From the NCBI GenBank assembly GCA_963837485.1, contig CAWINP010000018.1:186001-250000 (forward strand): 64,000 nt of DNA. Direction: 5' to 3'. Below are positions 50,028 through 58,368 of the stretch, piece by piece. The translations under genes and the position numbers were made by a program. Position 1 is the stretch's first letter. Each line of letters starts with the position of its first letter. This stretch comes from Solirubrobacter sp963837485. Its GTDB lineage: Bacteria; Actinomycetota; Thermoleophilia; Solirubrobacterales; Solirubrobacteraceae. The notes under the pieces are model-generated. The model saw only the letters and a program-made list of their open reading frames with translations, did not search any database and had not been told where the DNA came from.

Positions 50028-50240
50028 GGATGTCCCGTTCTAGCGAGGCTCCTTAAGAGCCGGCCTTTCTGGATGGAGTTGACCCGCGCGACTGTAGTCC
50101 GTCGCGGCTGAGTCTAGGCGCTGTGAATGGCGAGTTCCACCCGCGGTCTCGGCCGACGGAGTTGCGGCCTCTCGCGTATAGGGCGAATGCGGTGTCTCGG
50201 TACTCGAATTGACATGATAGGCGCCTAGACTGACTGCTCC

Positions 50241-50696
50241 ATGGCGGACAACCCCACCTCTACCAATGGCGGGCCGGCGAACGAGCCGGAAAGCGTGCTC
50301 GGCAGCCTGCCCGCGACGCGCCCCGGGCGCCTCGGGAAACCGCGCCGGGAGGTCCGCGTCGGCGAGGTCCAGGGCCGCGGGCCGCGCCCCGCGAAAGCCA
50401 AGCCGGCGCGCGCGAAGGCACCCGCGCCGCGTCGGGCCGCGAGCGCGGCGGCGACCGCTTCGGCGACCCGGAAGGCGTCCGCGAAGCCGGCGCACAAGCC
50501 CGCCGCGGTCAGGGCCGGGTGCCCTCCGCTGGAGCGCAAGAACCCGGCGCCTCCGCCCCCTCGCCCGATCGGGCATCCCAGAGGCACCGAGCTGGTGACG
50601 ACCGCCATCCAGGCGACCGGCGAGCTGGCCCACATCGGCCTCAGCGCCAGCGGCCGGGTGCTCAAGCGCGCCGTCGGCCGGTTGCCTCGTCCCTGA
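50241..50696 (+). CDS. Basic Ala/Pro/Lys-rich hypothetical protein
   Basis: A 151-residue strongly basic protein starting at ATG 50241, eight bases after a tract reading TAGACTGACT. The middle is Lys/Ala/Arg-rich (AKAKPARAKAPAPRRAAS), like histone-like or nucleoid-associated tails. The C-terminal 35 residues (GTELVTTAIQATGELAHIGLSASGRVLKRAVGRLP) are more ordered. I do not recognise a family. Codon use matches the neighbours, so it is probably real. Confidence 0.6.
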   Translation: MADNPTSTNGGPANEPESVLGSLPATRPGRLGKPRREVRVGEVQGRGPRPAKAKPARAKAPAPRRAASAAATASATRKASAKPAHKPAAVRAGCPPLERKNPAPPPPRPIGHPRGTELVTTAIQATGELAHIGLSASGRVLKRAVGRLPRP

Positions 50697-50834
50697 CCGG
50701 CGACGGCTCGCCCAGAGGGCTCGCGTCGCTGGGAGCAATCGCCTGTGCCGTCAGGGAATCCCTCGGAGCGCCGGAGGATCCGGAGCCGAGGGCGATTCTC
50801 CCGGGCCCATGACCTGATACGTTTCCCGCCGCCG

Positions 50835-50966
50835 AATCGACGCTGGGTCAGCAGCGTCGAACGGGAGACCCGAGGCGGCCGTGTGGCCGCGGGGGCGAAT
50901 CGGTCATGAAGCCGTAGCGCTGCTTCCTCAGCGCGAGCCCGTCAGCTAATCCCGTAGGCGTCAGAG
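50835..50966 (+). promoter_or_regulatory. ydaO/yuaA-type c-di-AMP riboswitch
   Basis: The 3' hallmark GTCAGCTAATCCCGTAGGCG (50941-50960) matches the family consensus CAGCTAACCTCGTAGGCG. Upstream are a GAACGGGAGACCCGAGG core near 50860 and GGGGGCGAATC near 50891, which resemble the ligand-pocket segments. A CGCTG/CAGCG hairpin begins at 50841. The element ends just before the AGAGGAAG ribosome site of the RlpA-like gene, the usual target of this riboswitch in actinobacteria. Cyclic di-AMP would normally shut the gene off. Confidence 0.85.
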
Positions 50967-50973
50967 GAAGACG

Positions 50974-51663
50974 ATGATCGCCCGCGTAACCACGACCTCG
51001 GTCTGCGCCCTCTTGGCGCTGGCGCCCGTTGCCCGCGCCCAGGCGCCCGCCGCCGGCGGGGTCGCCGCGCCCGAGATGGTGGCGCCCGCGCAGGCCGTCA
51101 GCGCCAGCAGCGGCGGGCTCACGGTCACCGGGATGCCCGACCAGACGCTCGGCGAGATCGCCCGCTTCAGCGGCCGCGCGCCGGCCAACCGGCTCGTGCG
51201 GCTGCAGCGCCACGACACCGCGACGCAGCGCTGGCGCGTGGTCGCCCGCGCCCGCGCCGACGCGACCGGCGCCTACGTGGCGCGCTGGCGCCCGAACCAC
51301 ATCGGCCCCACCGCGCTGCGGGCGATCCTCCACACGACCGCGGCGCCGCTGCAGATCATGGTCTACAAGCCGGCGATCGCCACCTGGTACGGCCCCGGCT
51401 TCTTCGGGGGGCAGACCGCCTGTGGCCAGACGCTCACGCCCGACCTGGAGGGCGTCGCCCACCGCAGCCTGCCGTGCGGTACGCAGATCGCGTTCACGTA
51501 CGCCGGGCGCTCGATCGTCGTGCCGGTGATCGACCGCGGGCCGTACGGCGTCGCCGGCGCGGACTGGGATCTGACCCAGGCGACCGCGGCCGCGCTCGGG
51601 ATCACGGCGACCGCCACCGTCGGCGCGGTCCGCCTGCGCGATCAGCCCGCGGCGTCGAGGTAG
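50974..51663 (+). CDS. Secreted RlpA-like double-psi beta-barrel protein
   Basis: A 229-residue exported protein. Start ATG 50974 follows AGAGGAAG; the signal peptide is RVTTTSVCALLALAPVARAQA. Residues about 40-120 form a beta domain. Residues about 135-225 are the RlpA-like barrel (ATWYGPGFFGGQTACGQTLTPDLEGVAHRSLPCGT, VPVIDRGPY, WDLTQATAAAL). It is similar to murein-acting barrel proteins. It lies behind a c-di-AMP riboswitch, which links it to wall turnover and osmotic control. The 3' end overlaps the opposing MerR gene by 22 bp. Confidence 0.92.
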   Translation: MIARVTTTSVCALLALAPVARAQAPAAGGVAAPEMVAPAQAVSASSGGLTVTGMPDQTLGEIARFSGRAPANRLVRLQRHDTATQRWRVVARARADATGAYVARWRPNHIGPTALRAILHTTAAPLQIMVYKPAIATWYGPGFFGGQTACGQTLTPDLEGVAHRSLPCGTQIAFTYAGRSIVVPVIDRGPYGVAGADWDLTQATAAALGITATATVGAVRLRDQPAASR

Positions 51664-52472
51664 CCGACGATCCGGTTGGTCAGCGCCGTCAGGCCCGGCG
51701 CCGGGGACTCGACTGCGAGCGGGCGATCGACCAGCAGCGCGTCCAGCCGCGCCCCGAGGAGTGGGCACGCCCGCCCGGCCAGCACCGCGCCGACCTGGAC
51801 GGCCTGCCGCACGACGGCGGGGTCCATCGTCCAGATCGCCTCGAACACGCGGGCGCCGTTGACGCCCGACGGCGTCTCCCATCCGACCAGGCAGGCGGCG
51901 AAGCCCGGCGCGTCGACGATCACCGCCCACTCGTGGCCGAGCGCATCGCCCGGCTCGACCGCGATCTCGACCGGGCAGTCGTCGTCCTCCAGCCGCATCA
52001 CGGGGAACGTCGCGAACACGGCGACGGCGTCGGCGACGTGCGCCAGCCGCCGGTAGCGGTGCTCGACCGCGCGGTAGTTGGGCTCGCTCTGGAACGAGCC
52101 GACCACGATCGGCCCGGCGGCGCGCGCCATCGCCTCGTCCTCGATCGCGTGCGAGAGCGCCAGCATCGTCGCCCGCCTGAGCCGCTGCGGGCGCACCGGC
52201 GCGTCGCCCGACGCGAGCGCGCCGAAGATCGACGGGCGGTCGGTCGCGTCTTCCATCGCGCGCGCCCGCTCGAGCGCGGCGGGCACCGACAGCCCGCGCC
52301 CGCGGAACGCGAGCACACGCCGCAGCGTGATCACGTCCTGCGGCTTGTAGACGCGGTAGCCGGCGGGGGTGCGCCCGGGCTCCGGGAACCCGTAGCGCTG
52401 CTCCCACATGCGGATCGTGCCCGCGGCGAGGCCGGTCTGCTCGGAGACCTCCTTGATGGCAAGTGATTTCAC
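51642..52472 (-). CDS. MerR-type regulator with DICT sensory domain
   Basis: A 276-residue protein. The start is GTG 52472 with GGGAGGG upstream; a longer frame to 52526 runs outside the family. The N-terminus is a MerR winged helix (AIKEVSEQTGLAAGTIRMWEQRYGFPEPGRTPAGYRVY). The rest, about 100-275, resembles the DICT domain (IVVGSFQSEPNYRAVEHRYRRL, AVFATFPV, WAVIVDAPGFAACLVGWE) that often pairs with MerR or GGDEF domains and may sense light or redox. The ligand is unknown. Confidence 0.85.
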   Translation of the reverse strand: MKSLAIKEVSEQTGLAAGTIRMWEQRYGFPEPGRTPAGYRVYKPQDVITLRRVLAFRGRGLSVPAALERARAMEDATDRPSIFGALASGDAPVRPQRLRRATMLALSHAIEDEAMARAAGPIVVGSFQSEPNYRAVEHRYRRLAHVADAVAVFATFPVMRLEDDDCPVEIAVEPGDALGHEWAVIVDAPGFAACLVGWETPSGVNGARVFEAIWTMDPAVVRQAVQVGAVLAGRACPLLGARLDALLVDRPLAVESPAPGLTALTNRIVGYLDAAG

Positions 52473-52559
52473 GAGACTCAGAACCCTCCCACTCCGTACG
52501 GCGCACGCGCTCCGATGGATTCCCACCGTGCCCGCGCTGACCTATCGTGGGTGGTTGTG

Positions 52560-53252
52560 ATGAAGCGCATCGCGCACGCGGTGATCGCCGACCCCGAGCA
52601 GCACACGGTCATGGACGCGCAGGGCGCCGTCCGCTCGATCCAGGCCGCGAACGTCGACATGCCCGACTCCGAGCTCGTGGCGATCTGGACGCCCGAGTAC
52701 CTCGAGCGCCTCGCGCGCACGTACTGGAAGTATCTCTCGCGGGTGACGCTCGGGCTGATCCGGGTCGTCTACACGCAGGACGAGCGGCTCGTCGTGCTGC
52801 TGCGCCGCCCGTTCGTGCTCCTGCGCTTCGGCGCGCCCGAGTACGAGCTGTCGGGCGATCGGGGGATCGTGCGCTGGAACATCCAGGACGGCCTGCTGGT
52901 GGCGCGGCGCAACCAGGGCTTCCTGGAGATCGACGTGCGCAGGCTGGAGTCCGACCGCCCGGGCTACAGCCGCGCGCACGTCGAGGTCGAGGTGTCGAAC
53001 TTCTATCCCGCGATCGCGCACTTCAGCGCGCGCTGGATCTACGCCCAGACGCAGTCGCGCATCCACGTGCTGGTCACCCACGGGTTCCTCAAGTCGCTGG
53101 CCAAGCTCGAGCTCGAGGAGTCCGCGGTCGGGCGCTTCGCGCGCGGCCCGGTGGCCCCGGTCAACGTCGGCGACACGCCGTGGACGGCGGTCGCGGCGAT
53201 CGTTGCCGGGCTGGCCACCGCGGTCTTCGCGCTGCTGCGCCTACGCCGCTAG
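52560..53252 (+). CDS. Conserved membrane-anchored hypothetical protein
   Basis: A 230-residue protein. ATG 52560 is chosen, with GGGTGG upstream; the frame is open to 52515. The body is beta-rich (RLVVLLRRPFVLLRFGAPEYEL, GIVRWNIQDGLLVARRNQGFLEID, VSNFYPAIAHFSARWIY). The C-terminus is a single membrane helix (WTAVAAIVAGLATAVFALL) followed by Arg, a tail-anchored layout. It may be a substrate type for GET3-like ATPases. I do not know the family. It overlaps the opposing hydrolase gene by 12 bp. Confidence 0.72.
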   Translation: MKRIAHAVIADPEQHTVMDAQGAVRSIQAANVDMPDSELVAIWTPEYLERLARTYWKYLSRVTLGLIRVVYTQDERLVVLLRRPFVLLRFGAPEYELSGDRGIVRWNIQDGLLVARRNQGFLEIDVRRLESDRPGYSRAHVEVEVSNFYPAIAHFSARWIYAQTQSRIHVLVTHGFLKSLAKLELEESAVGRFARGPVAPVNVGDTPWTAVAAIVAGLATAVFALLRLRR

Positions 53253-54257
53253 GCGCGCGCGCAGCATCCCGGCGACCTCGGTCAGCGCGCCGCGGCACGC
53301 CGGGCTGACGCCGACCGAGTTGATGAAGCCGTGGAACATGCCGCGGAAGCGGTGCGCGAGCACGGGCACGCCGGCGTCGCGGAGCTTGGCGGCGTACGCC
53401 TCGCCCTCGTCGCGCAGCGGGTCGAACCCGGCGGTGATCACGATCGCCGGCGCGACGCCGGAGACGTCGGGCGCGAGCAGCGGCGAGCGGCGGATGTCGC
53501 TGCGGTCGTCGCCCTCGGGCAGGAAGTGGCCCGTGTACCAGTCGATCAGCGCGCTGGTGAGGAAGAAGCCGTCGCCGAACAGCTCGTGCGAGCGGCGCGG
53601 GGCGCGCATGTCGACCGAGGGGTAGATCAACAGCTGCAGCGCCGGCCGGCGCTCCTGCGCGATCACGGCGGCGATGTTGCCGCCCGCGCTGTCGCCGGCG
53701 ACGGCGACGCGGTCGGCTCCGAGCTCGGCCGCATGCTCGACCGCCCAGTCGTAGGTGGCGAGGCCGTCCTCGATCCAGGCGGGGAACGGGTGCTCGGGCG
53801 CGAGCCGATAGTCGATCGAGAGCACGCGCGACCCCGAGTGGCGGCAGAGCACGCGGCACGGCGCGTCGTGCGTCTCGAGGTCGCCGGCCACGAAGCCGCC
53901 GCCGTGGTAGTAGAGGAGCAGCGGGCGCTGGCCCGGCTCGTCGGGGATATAGAGGCGCCCGGGCAGCCCGGCGGCGGTGATCTCCTCGACCGCACCGACC
54001 GCGATCGGACGCGTGCCGGCCGCGACCCACGCCTCCTCGCGCGTGATCTCGCGCCCGCGCTCGACCGTCATCGACCCGTCCCAGACCGGCGGCTGCAGCC
54101 GCTCGCGCGCTGCCAGCAGCAGCTGAACCTCGGGGTCGAGCCGCTGGCCGTCGATCACGATCCGCCTGCGGCCCGACAGCCCGACCTGCGCGCGCGCAGA
54201 CATCCGTGCGAGCAGCGGCCCGGAGCGCCGGGCGACAACGGCCCTCGGCGGCTTCAT
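53241..54257 (-). CDS. Alpha/beta hydrolase (HSL family)
   Basis: A 338-residue carboxylesterase of the hormone-sensitive lipase type. Motifs: HGGGF (oxyanion hole), GDSAGGN (nucleophile Ser), ITAGFDPLRDEG (catalytic Asp) and RFRGMFHGF (catalytic His). ATG 54257 overlaps the glpX stop by 4 bp, so it is expressed with glpX. No signal peptide. The substrate is unknown, probably a short-chain ester. Confidence 0.93.
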   Translation of the reverse strand: MKPPRAVVARRSGPLLARMSARAQVGLSGRRRIVIDGQRLDPEVQLLLAARERLQPPVWDGSMTVERGREITREEAWVAAGTRPIAVGAVEEITAAGLPGRLYIPDEPGQRPLLLYYHGGGFVAGDLETHDAPCRVLCRHSGSRVLSIDYRLAPEHPFPAWIEDGLATYDWAVEHAAELGADRVAVAGDSAGGNIAAVIAQERRPALQLLIYPSVDMRAPRRSHELFGDGFFLTSALIDWYTGHFLPEGDDRSDIRRSPLLAPDVSGVAPAIVITAGFDPLRDEGEAYAAKLRDAGVPVLAHRFRGMFHGFINSVGVSPACRGALTEVAGMLRARLAA

Positions 54258-55258
54258 CCGTAGCGGGAGCCGGTGAGGTCGCGCAGCTTCGAGCGGTCGT
54301 GGCGCGACTGGATCCGCCGTACGGTGCCCGAGCGGCTGCGCATGACGAGCGACTCCGTGGTCGCGCCGCGGGCGCCCTCATAGCGGACGCCGGCGAGCAC
54401 GTCGCCGTCGGTCACGCCGGTGGCCGAGAAGAAGCAGTCGGAGCTGCTGACCAGGTCGTCGTGCGTGAGCACCCTGGCGACGTCGTACCCGGCCGCCTCG
54501 GCGCGCGCTCGCTCGTCGTCGTCGCGCGGCCACAGGCGGCCGATCAGCCCCCCGCCGTAGCACTTCAAGGCCGCCGCCGAGATCACGCCCTCGGGCGTGC
54601 CGCCGATCCCCCACAGCAGGTCGACCGGCCGGTCCGGCGAGGCGGCGAGCAGCGCCCCGGCCACGTCGCCGTCCGTGATCAATCGCACACGCGCGCCGGC
54701 GTCGCGAATCGCCTTGATGCCGTCGGCGTGGCGCGGGCGGTCGAGCACGACGACCATCACGTCGCGCACCTCGGTGCCCTTGCGCTCGGCGACCAGCTCG
54801 ACGGTCTTGCCGAGCGGGCGGTCGAGGTCGAGCAGGTCCACGAGCTCGTCGCGGGCGGCCATCTTCTCCATGTAGAAGACCGGGCCCGGGTCGAACATCG
54901 TGCCGCGCTCGGACAGCGCGATCACCGACAGCGCGTTCGGGCGCCCGTCGGCGGCCAGGCGCGTGCCCTCGAGCGGGTCGACGGCGATGTCGACGTGCGG
55001 CGGCGTGCCGTCGCCGACGACCTCGCCGTTGGCAAGCATCGGCGCCTCGTCCTTCTCGCCCTCGCCGATCACCACGATGCCGTCCATGTGGATCGTGTGC
55101 AGGATGGCGTGCATGCCGTCGACCGCGGCCTGGTCGGCGGCCTCCTTGTCGCCCATGCCGACCATCCGCGCCGCCTGCAGCGCGGCGGCCTCGGTCACGC
55201 GCACGAGCTCGAGCGCGAGGTTGCGATCCGGCGGCATGTATTCGCGAGGCACGGCCAT
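54254..55258 (-). CDS. glpX: Class II fructose-1,6-bisphosphatase
   Basis: A 334-residue GlpX-type phosphatase for gluconeogenesis, converting fructose-1,6-bisphosphate to fructose-6-phosphate. Family motifs: VIGEGEKDEAPMLANGE, VDIAVDPLEGTRLAADG, DVMVVVLDRPRHADG, GIGGTPEGVISAAALKCYGG. The metal-binding acidic residues appear intact. Start ATG 55258 shares a 24-bp divergent gap with the LLM flavin gene. The hydrolase gene overlaps the 3' end. Confidence 0.95.
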   Translation of the reverse strand: MAVPREYMPPDRNLALELVRVTEAAALQAARMVGMGDKEAADQAAVDGMHAILHTIHMDGIVVIGEGEKDEAPMLANGEVVGDGTPPHVDIAVDPLEGTRLAADGRPNALSVIALSERGTMFDPGPVFYMEKMAARDELVDLLDLDRPLGKTVELVAERKGTEVRDVMVVVLDRPRHADGIKAIRDAGARVRLITDGDVAGALLAASPDRPVDLLWGIGGTPEGVISAAALKCYGGGLIGRLWPRDDDERARAEAAGYDVARVLTHDDLVSSSDCFFSATGVTDGDVLAGVRYEGARGATTESLVMRSRSGTVRRIQSRHDRSKLRDLTGSRYG

Positions 55259-55282
55259 GCCGGCCGACTATAGGGTGGCCCG

Positions 55283-56182
55283 GTGCGCTGGGGCCTCACC
55301 ATCCCCTTCACGGGCATCCCGCTCGCCGACCATGCCGACCTGCTGCGGCGCGCGGAGGCGCTCGGGTACGACGACCTGTGGAGCGCGGAGGCGACCGGGG
55401 TCGACGGCTTCACCCCGCTCGTGCTGGCTGCGGCGTGGACGAAGCGGATGCGGCTCGGGACCGCGATCGTGAACCCGTACACGCGCGGGCTCGCGCTGCT
55501 CGCCCAGCACGTCGCGGCGCTGCACGACGCGTCGCGCGGGCGCTTCGTGCTCGGGCTCGGCTCCTCCTCGGACGTGATCGTGGAGAAGTGGAACGGCGTG
55601 CCGTTCGAGCGGCCGTTGTCGACGATGCGCGCGGCGATCGAGGAGCTGCGCCCGGTGCTCGCGGGCGAGCGCGGTCGCGGGGGCTTCAGGCTCGAGCAGC
55701 CCGCGCCGGTGCCGATCTTCGTCGCCGCGCTGCGCGATCGCATGGTGCGGCTGGCGGGAGAGCTCGGCGACGGCGCGATCCTCAACTTCACGCCGCTGTC
55801 GGCGGTTGAAGACGTGGTGCGCGAGGCCGGCGGCGTCGAGATCGCCTGCCGCTTCTTCTGCTTCCCCGGCGACGACATCGGGCCCGCCAAGCGGATGCTG
55901 GCTGCCTACGCGACGGTGCCCGTCTACGAGGCGTTCTTCCGCGCGCACGGCTGGGGCGGGCGGATCGACCCGATGGTGAAGGCGTGGAACGAGGGCGACC
56001 GCCGGCGCGCGGTCGAGCTCGCGCCCGAGGAGCTCGTGCGCGAGATCTGCATCTTCGGCTCGCCGGCGCAGCAGCGCGAGCGGCTGGAGGAGTTCGCCGC
56101 GCGCGGCGTGCAGACGCCGATCCTCACGCCGGTGTGCCCGCCCGACCAGGTCGCGGCGCTCGTGGAGGCATGGGCTCCGTGA
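55283..56182 (+). CDS. LLM class flavin-dependent oxidoreductase
   Basis: A 299-residue luciferase-like monooxygenase or F420/FMN-dependent dehydrogenase. Seen: RWGLTIPFTGIPLADHADLLRRAEALGYDDLW, TAIVNPYTRGLALLAQHVAAL and RFVLGLGSSS. GTG 55283 is the start. The TIM-barrel family uses F420 or FMN; the cofactor cannot be told from sequence, though F420 is common in this group of organisms. The stop overlaps the GTG start of the glycosylase gene. Confidence 0.92.
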   Translation: MRWGLTIPFTGIPLADHADLLRRAEALGYDDLWSAEATGVDGFTPLVLAAAWTKRMRLGTAIVNPYTRGLALLAQHVAALHDASRGRFVLGLGSSSDVIVEKWNGVPFERPLSTMRAAIEELRPVLAGERGRGGFRLEQPAPVPIFVAALRDRMVRLAGELGDGAILNFTPLSAVEDVVREAGGVEIACRFFCFPGDDIGPAKRMLAAYATVPVYEAFFRAHGWGGRIDPMVKAWNEGDRRRAVELAPEELVREICIFGSPAQQRERLEEFAARGVQTPILTPVCPPDQVAALVEAWAP

Positions 56183-56751
56183 GCGATGGTTTGGCGATCG
56201 GGCCCGACGGCCTCGCGCGCTGCTGGTGGGGCGCGTCGTCGGAGGAGTACGCCGCCTACCACGACCGGGAGTGGGGCAAGCCCGTCCGCGACGACGACGC
56301 GCTCTACGAGAAGCTGTGCCTCGAAGCGTTCCAGTCGGGCCTGTCCTGGATCACCATCCTGCGCAAGCGCGAGAGCTTCCGTGCGGCGTTCGCGGGCTTC
56401 GAGATCGCGCGCGTGGCGTCGTTCGGCGACGACGACGTGGCTCGGCTTATGGGCGATGCCGGGATCGTCCGCAACCGCGCGAAGATCGAGGCGGCGATCG
56501 TCAACGCGCGCGCCGCGTTGGAGGTCGACCTCACCGAGCTGCTGTGGTCGTTCGCCCCCGCGCCGCGCCCGCGGCCGAGGACGCGCGCCGACATCCCCGC
56601 GCTGACGCCCGAGTCCAAGGCGATGGCCAAGGAGCTCAAGAAGCGCGGCTTCAAGTTCGTCGGGCCCACGACCGCGTACGCGCTCATGCAGGCGTGCGGC
56701 CTGGTCGACGATCACATCGAGGGCTGCCCCGCCGGCGGCTCGGCCACGTAG
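56179..56751 (+). CDS. tag: DNA-3-methyladenine glycosylase I
   Basis: A 190-residue base-excision repair enzyme that removes 3-methyladenine. The family signature is strong: RCWWGASSEEYAAYHDREWG, then DDDALYEKLCLEAFQSGLSWITILRKRE. The GPTTAYALMQACGLVDDHIEGCP tail provides zinc ligands. GTG 56179 overlaps the previous stop (GTGA); ATG 56170 is an alternative. The 3' end overlaps the opposing ROK gene by 40 bp. Confidence 0.94.
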   Translation: MSDGLAIGPDGLARCWWGASSEEYAAYHDREWGKPVRDDDALYEKLCLEAFQSGLSWITILRKRESFRAAFAGFEIARVASFGDDDVARLMGDAGIVRNRAKIEAAIVNARAALEVDLTELLWSFAPAPRPRPRTRADIPALTPESKAMAKELKKRGFKFVGPTTAYALMQACGLVDDHIEGCPAGGSAT

Positions 56752-57875
56752 CGGCGCGACTCGCGCAGCACAAGCGCGACGGCACCGAGCACCTCGGCGC
56801 GCTCGCCGAGCACCCCCTGCAGCACCGGGGTCGCGCGCAGCGAGGCGATCGCCGAGCGCTGGGCGATCGTGCGCAGCGGGCCGAGCAGGATCTCCCCCGC
56901 CGCCGCGAGCTCGCCGCCGACGATCACGCGCTCCGGCGCGAGCAGGTTGCAGGTGCCGGCGATCGCCAGCCCGAGGCTGCGGCCCGCGTCGGCGATCACG
57001 CGCTGGCAGCCGAGGTCGCCCTCCTGCGCGAGCGCGATCACCCGGCGCAGCGTGATGCCGGCGCCGTGGCGGCGGCGCAGCGGCTCGAGCACGGCCTCGG
57101 CGCCGGCGTAGACCTCCAGGCAGCCGCGATTGCCGCAGCGGCACACCGGGCCGCTCTCGTCGACGGTGACGTGGCCGATCTCCCCCGCGGTCCCCGCGTG
57201 CCCCTCGTACAGGCGCCCGTTGAGCACGAGCCCGGCACCGACGCCGGAGGCGACCTTGACGTAGAGCAGCTCCGTGCACCCGCGCCCGGCGCCCCACACG
57301 ATCTCGGCCAGGGCGCCGAGGTTGGCGTCGTTGCCGACGCGCACGTTGAGCCCGAGCTCCTCGCTCATCATCTCCTCGGGCCTGGCGCCGATCCAGCCCG
57401 GCAGGATCGCCGAGTCGCCGATCTCGCCGGTGTCCCGCCGCAGCGGGCCGGGCAGGCCCATGCCGACGCCGGTCACCCGCTCCTGGCCCGCGCCGACGTC
57501 GTGCAGCAGCTCGCGCACCATCTTCCCGGCCAAGCCGATGCCCTCGTCGGCCTCGTGGTCGACATCGAGCGGCTCGCTGGCCTCGGCGAGCACGTTGTGG
57601 GCGAGGTCGGCGATCGCCACGCGCACGTGCGAGTGGTCGAAGTCGATCCCGACGGCGACGCCGGCGGTGCGCGAGAGCGAGAGTGCCGTGCGCTTGCCGC
57701 CGGTGACCCAGCCCTCATCGCGCAGCTCGCGGGCGATGCTGGACACCGTCGCGGGAGACAGCCCGCTCGCGCGTGCGAGCTGCGCCTGCGTCAGCGCGCC
57801 CTGCGAGCGCAGCAGGTGCAGCAACCGCTCGCGGTTGGACTGGCGCAGATCGGCCGGCGACGTGGGGTCGCTCAC
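56712..57875 (-). CDS. ROK-family transcriptional regulator
   Basis: A 387-residue NagC/XylR-type protein. The N-terminal winged helix is at about 12-70 (QSNRERLLHLLRSQGALTQAQLARASGLSPATVSSIARELRDEG). The sugar kinase-like ROK domain follows (VAVGIDFDHSHVRVAIADL, TGVGMGLPGPL, RVGNDANLGALAE). The Cys-rich zinc motif is GPVCRCGNRGCLEVYAG. It likely responds to a sugar or sugar phosphate. No target gene is evident beside it. Confidence 0.94.
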   Translation of the reverse strand: MSDPTSPADLRQSNRERLLHLLRSQGALTQAQLARASGLSPATVSSIARELRDEGWVTGGKRTALSLSRTAGVAVGIDFDHSHVRVAIADLAHNVLAEASEPLDVDHEADEGIGLAGKMVRELLHDVGAGQERVTGVGMGLPGPLRRDTGEIGDSAILPGWIGARPEEMMSEELGLNVRVGNDANLGALAEIVWGAGRGCTELLYVKVASGVGAGLVLNGRLYEGHAGTAGEIGHVTVDESGPVCRCGNRGCLEVYAGAEAVLEPLRRRHGAGITLRRVIALAQEGDLGCQRVIADAGRSLGLAIAGTCNLLAPERVIVGGELAAAGEILLGPLRTIAQRSAIASLRATPVLQGVLGERAEVLGAVALVLRESRRYVAEPPAGQPSM

Positions 57876-57918
57876 GCCCGCAGGCTACAGAGGGCGGGCG
57901 GCAACTAACGTACGGCGC

Positions 57919-58368
57919 GTGAACGTCCGCCGCGCCGGGCCGCAGGACGCCGACGCCGTCGGGCGGCTGCTCTACGACTTCAACACCGAGTACGACGAGC
58001 CCACGCCGGAGCCGCCGCAGCTCGCGCAGAGGATCCGCGAGGTCATGGGCAAGGACACGATCGTGCTGCTGGCCGGCGACGGTCCTGACGGCCTGGCCGT
58101 GCTGCGCTTCCGCCTCTCGCTCTGGTCGGCGGGCAAGGAGTGCTACGTGGCCGAGCTGTACGTCGTGCCGGCTGGCCGCGGCAAAGGCCTCGGGCGCGCG
58201 CTGATGGAGACGGCGATCGAGGTGGCGCGCGGCGAGGGGGCGGACTGGATGGACCTCGGCACCAGCGAGGACGACGTCGCCGCGCGGGCGCTCTACGAGA
58301 GCCTCGGCTTCGTCAACCGCGAAGGGCCCGAGGGGCCGATCACGTACTTCTACGAGCGCGAGCTGTGA
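57919..58368 (+). CDS. GNAT-family N-acetyltransferase
   Basis: A 149-residue acetyltransferase. GTG 57919 is the start (NVRRAGPQDADAVGRLLYDF). The acetyl-CoA loop is VVPAGRGKGLGRALMETAIEVA, and the C-terminal strand is ARALYESLGFVNRE. The target amine is unknown. The stop overlaps the next gene by one base (TGATG). Confidence 0.92.
   Translation: MNVRRAGPQDADAVGRLLYDFNTEYDEPTPEPPQLAQRIREVMGKDTIVLLAGDGPDGLAVLRFRLSLWSAGKECYVAELYVVPAGRGKGLGRALMETAIEVARGEGADWMDLGTSEDDVAARALYESLGFVNREGPEGPITYFYEREL

Noticed and set aside
50209..50231. TTGACA and TAGACT as a sigma-70 promoter for the 50241 gene
   Set aside because: The spacing between the two hexamers is only 11 bp, too short for a standard promoter.
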